This document shows, piece after piece, positions 6,467 to 7,642 of a stretch of 7,642 nt of DNA; within the stretch, counting starts at the first letter, position 1; every line of letters starts with the position of its first letter. The DNA comes from CAZTLI01 sp964614375 (lineage in GTDB: Bacteria > Chloroflexota > Anaerolineae > Aggregatilineales > Phototrophicaceae). The translations under genes were made by a program, and so were the position numbers. The notes under the pieces were generated by a model, which was not told the DNA's origin, made no database searches, and was given only the letters and a program-made list of their open reading frames with translations. The DNA is taken from contig CAZTLI010000263.1 in assembly GCA_964614375.1 (NCBI GenBank), positions 1 through 7,642 of the forward strand, in the 5' to 3' direction.

Positions 6467-7642
6467 ATGCGACGCGACATCGGAAATGAAGTTATTGTAG
6501 CTATAGCCGCCGTAGCAGTGCTGGCCTTCGCACTGGCTTTTGCCATATTATTATCTTTATCATCTGGCGACAGCGCCGCAGTAACCCAGACGCCGGAACG
6601 GAGCACGGTTGTATCGAATGTGGATGAAGCGTCGCCAACGGCATTCACGCCATCTGCTGTAACGCAGGATGCTTCGCCCCGTCCGCCGCGTCCACCGAGT
6701 TCAACGCCGACATTATCTCAAGAAGTCGAGGATACGCCGACAGAAGATAAACCACCGCAACCAGTTGGTGAAACAGTGACCCCTACGGATACCGCTACCG
6801 CAACGGAGACTTCCACATTCACACCGACGGCTCCCCCCACTGATGTCATTGCGAATCAGACGACGGCGCGTACTCCAACTGAAGCGGTTGCTACGGATGT
6901 GCCTGTGACATCGGTTGACCCGAAACCGACCGATGTGCCACAGGCGACCACCGCTGTGCCATCGACCATACGGACGACTGAAACCGGGCCAACCGCCACC
7001 TTTACGCCGCGCGTGACCCCTGCGCCGGATGGAATATTGCCGACACCTGTTGGAGCAGCAACGGCAACGGATGTGCGCGTAAGTTCGTCTACTGCAACGG
7101 CTAATAGTGCTGCTGAAGATTGTTCGCCACCTGCGGGTTGGGTGCAATATCGGGTGCAAATTGGCAACACGCTTTTTCTGATTGCACAATCGGTTGGAAG
7201 CAATGTCTTTGAACTGGCGCAGGCGAACTGTATTCGCAATGTGGATCGGATTCAGGCTGGCGATTTGATATTTGTACCCAGAGCGCCACGCGGCCCCGTG
7301 CCGACCAGTGCGGTGAGTGAGCATGGGGTACTCGCGCCAATGGGCTGCCAGAATCCCGACGTTCAGATTTTCAACCCGCTTCCGGGCGCGCACATCACCG
7401 GGACAGTGACGGTTATGGGGCGGGTGGTTGCGCCAGACTTCTGGTATTACAACGTCGAGGTTCGCCCTGCGACAGATAACGTCTATCGCTTTTATTCCGA
7501 TTCGTACCAGCAGGTTGAGAACGGGGCATTAGCGACGATAGACGTGCGTGTGTTTGGGCGTGGTCAACACTGGCTGCGAATTGCAGTCGTCAATGATCAG
7601 GGCGGCATACTCGATTCGGCCATCTGCGAAATTCCTGTTTTT
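6467..7642 (+). CDS. Membrane-anchored LysM protein with Thr/Pro-rich linker (3' truncated)
   Basis: The frame is open for 392 codons from the ATG to the last base, so the C-terminus is outside the window. A short basic N-terminus (MRRD) and one hydrophobic helix (about 9-31) suggest a signal anchor with the rest outside. A long low-complexity linker rich in Thr, Pro, Ala and Val (about 40-218) follows. Residues 228-271 form a LysM domain: YRVQIGNTLFLIAQ at the start, ELAQANC in the middle and RIQAGDLIFVP at the end. LysM domains bind N-acetylglucosamine-containing glycans such as peptidoglycan. From Cys294 a beta-rich module resembles the Ig-like repeats of Chloroflexota envelope proteins (FNPLPGAHITGTVTVMGRV). 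Cys219/Cys255 and Cys294/Cys387 bracket the two modules and could form disulfides. The gene starts 3 bp after the kinase stop, so one operon is likely. An adhesion or wall-sensing role is inference. Confidence 0.87.
   Translation, partial: MRRDIGNEVIVAIAAVAVLAFALAFAILLSLSSGDSAAVTQTPERSTVVSNVDEASPTAFTPSAVTQDASPRPPRPPSSTPTLSQEVEDTPTEDKPPQPVGETVTPTDTATATETSTFTPTAPPTDVIANQTTARTPTEAVATDVPVTSVDPKPTDVPQATTAVPSTIRTTETGPTATFTPRVTPAPDGILPTPVGAATATDVRVSSSTATANSAAEDCSPPAGWVQYRVQIGNTLFLIAQSVGSNVFELAQANCIRNVDRIQAGDLIFVPRAPRGPVPTSAVSEHGVLAPMGCQNPDVQIFNPLPGAHITGTVTVMGRVVAPDFWYYNVEVRPATDNVYRFYSDSYQQVENGALATIDVRVFGRGQHWLRIAVVNDQGGILDSAICEIPVF
6584..7120 (+). repeat. Low-complexity Thr/Pro/Ala-coding linker
   Basis: Residues about 40-218 of the LysM protein consist largely of Thr, Pro, Ala, Val and Ser with scattered Asp/Glu, in short degenerate runs such as TPTDTATATETSTFTPT. 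Repeated ACG, ACC, ACA and CCG codons make the DNA mildly repetitive but not an exact tandem array. Such linkers typically act as extended stalks across the cell envelope and are common in Anaerolineae surface proteins. The opposite strand reads as an Arg-rich open frame as a side effect. Confidence 0.7.

Noticed and set aside
6713..7393. Minus-strand open frame of 226 codons
   Set aside because: It is the reverse complement of the Thr/Pro-coding linker and LysM region; Thr and Pro codons read backwards give Arg- and Gly-rich nonsense. The plus-strand LysM frame explains the region.
1..7642. CRISPR array, tRNA, insertion sequence or prophage signals
   Set aside because: No regularly spaced direct repeats, tRNA-like cloverleaf, transposase frame or terminal inverted repeats were seen on either strand.

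Overview
The window looks like chromosomal DNA from a Chloroflexota bacterium, probably of the Anaerolineae. This is inferred from three things: a membrane-anchored LysM protein with a long Thr/Pro-rich linker, a multi-pass histidine kinase with GAF and coiled-coil regions, and mixed ATG/TTG starts at moderate GC. No 16S rRNA or other phylogenetic marker is present. I found no tRNA, rRNA, CRISPR array, insertion sequence or phage gene. The gene set reads as signalling plus cell-envelope functions.

Layout: (1) Positions 1-738, plus strand: the 3' part of a STAS anti-sigma-factor antagonist, then an RsbW/SpoIIAB-type serine kinase (anti-sigma factor), the core of a partner-switching module. (2) Positions 747-2872, minus strand: a Nudix hydrolase gene overlaps by 4 bp (ATGA) a large membrane-anchored serine hydrolase with a VanW/YoaR-like domain and a class A beta-lactamase-like domain. 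This pair converges on the anti-sigma gene with only 8 bp between stop codons. (3) Positions 2873-3103: a 231-bp divergent intergenic region with one good promoter candidate facing left, two facing right, and two short inverted repeats. (4) Positions 3104-7642, plus strand: a 1119-residue 7TM-GAF-coiled-coil histidine kinase, then after 3 bp a LysM-containing membrane-anchored protein that stays open to the last base, so its 3' end lies outside the window.

How the genes may work together (inference): the kinase and LysM genes appear to form one operon, which would pair a membrane sensor with a protein that could bind the cell wall or another glycan. The opposite operon also makes an envelope protein. 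The STAS/anti-sigma pair would control a sigma factor or another output by reversible serine phosphorylation. No response regulator, sigma factor or PP2C phosphatase is visible, so the partners must lie outside the window. I see no convincing evidence of a wholly new system. The most unusual items are the roughly 400-residue coiled coil inserted between the GAF and HisKA domains, the non-canonical active site of the serine hydrolase, and the kinase-LysM pairing.
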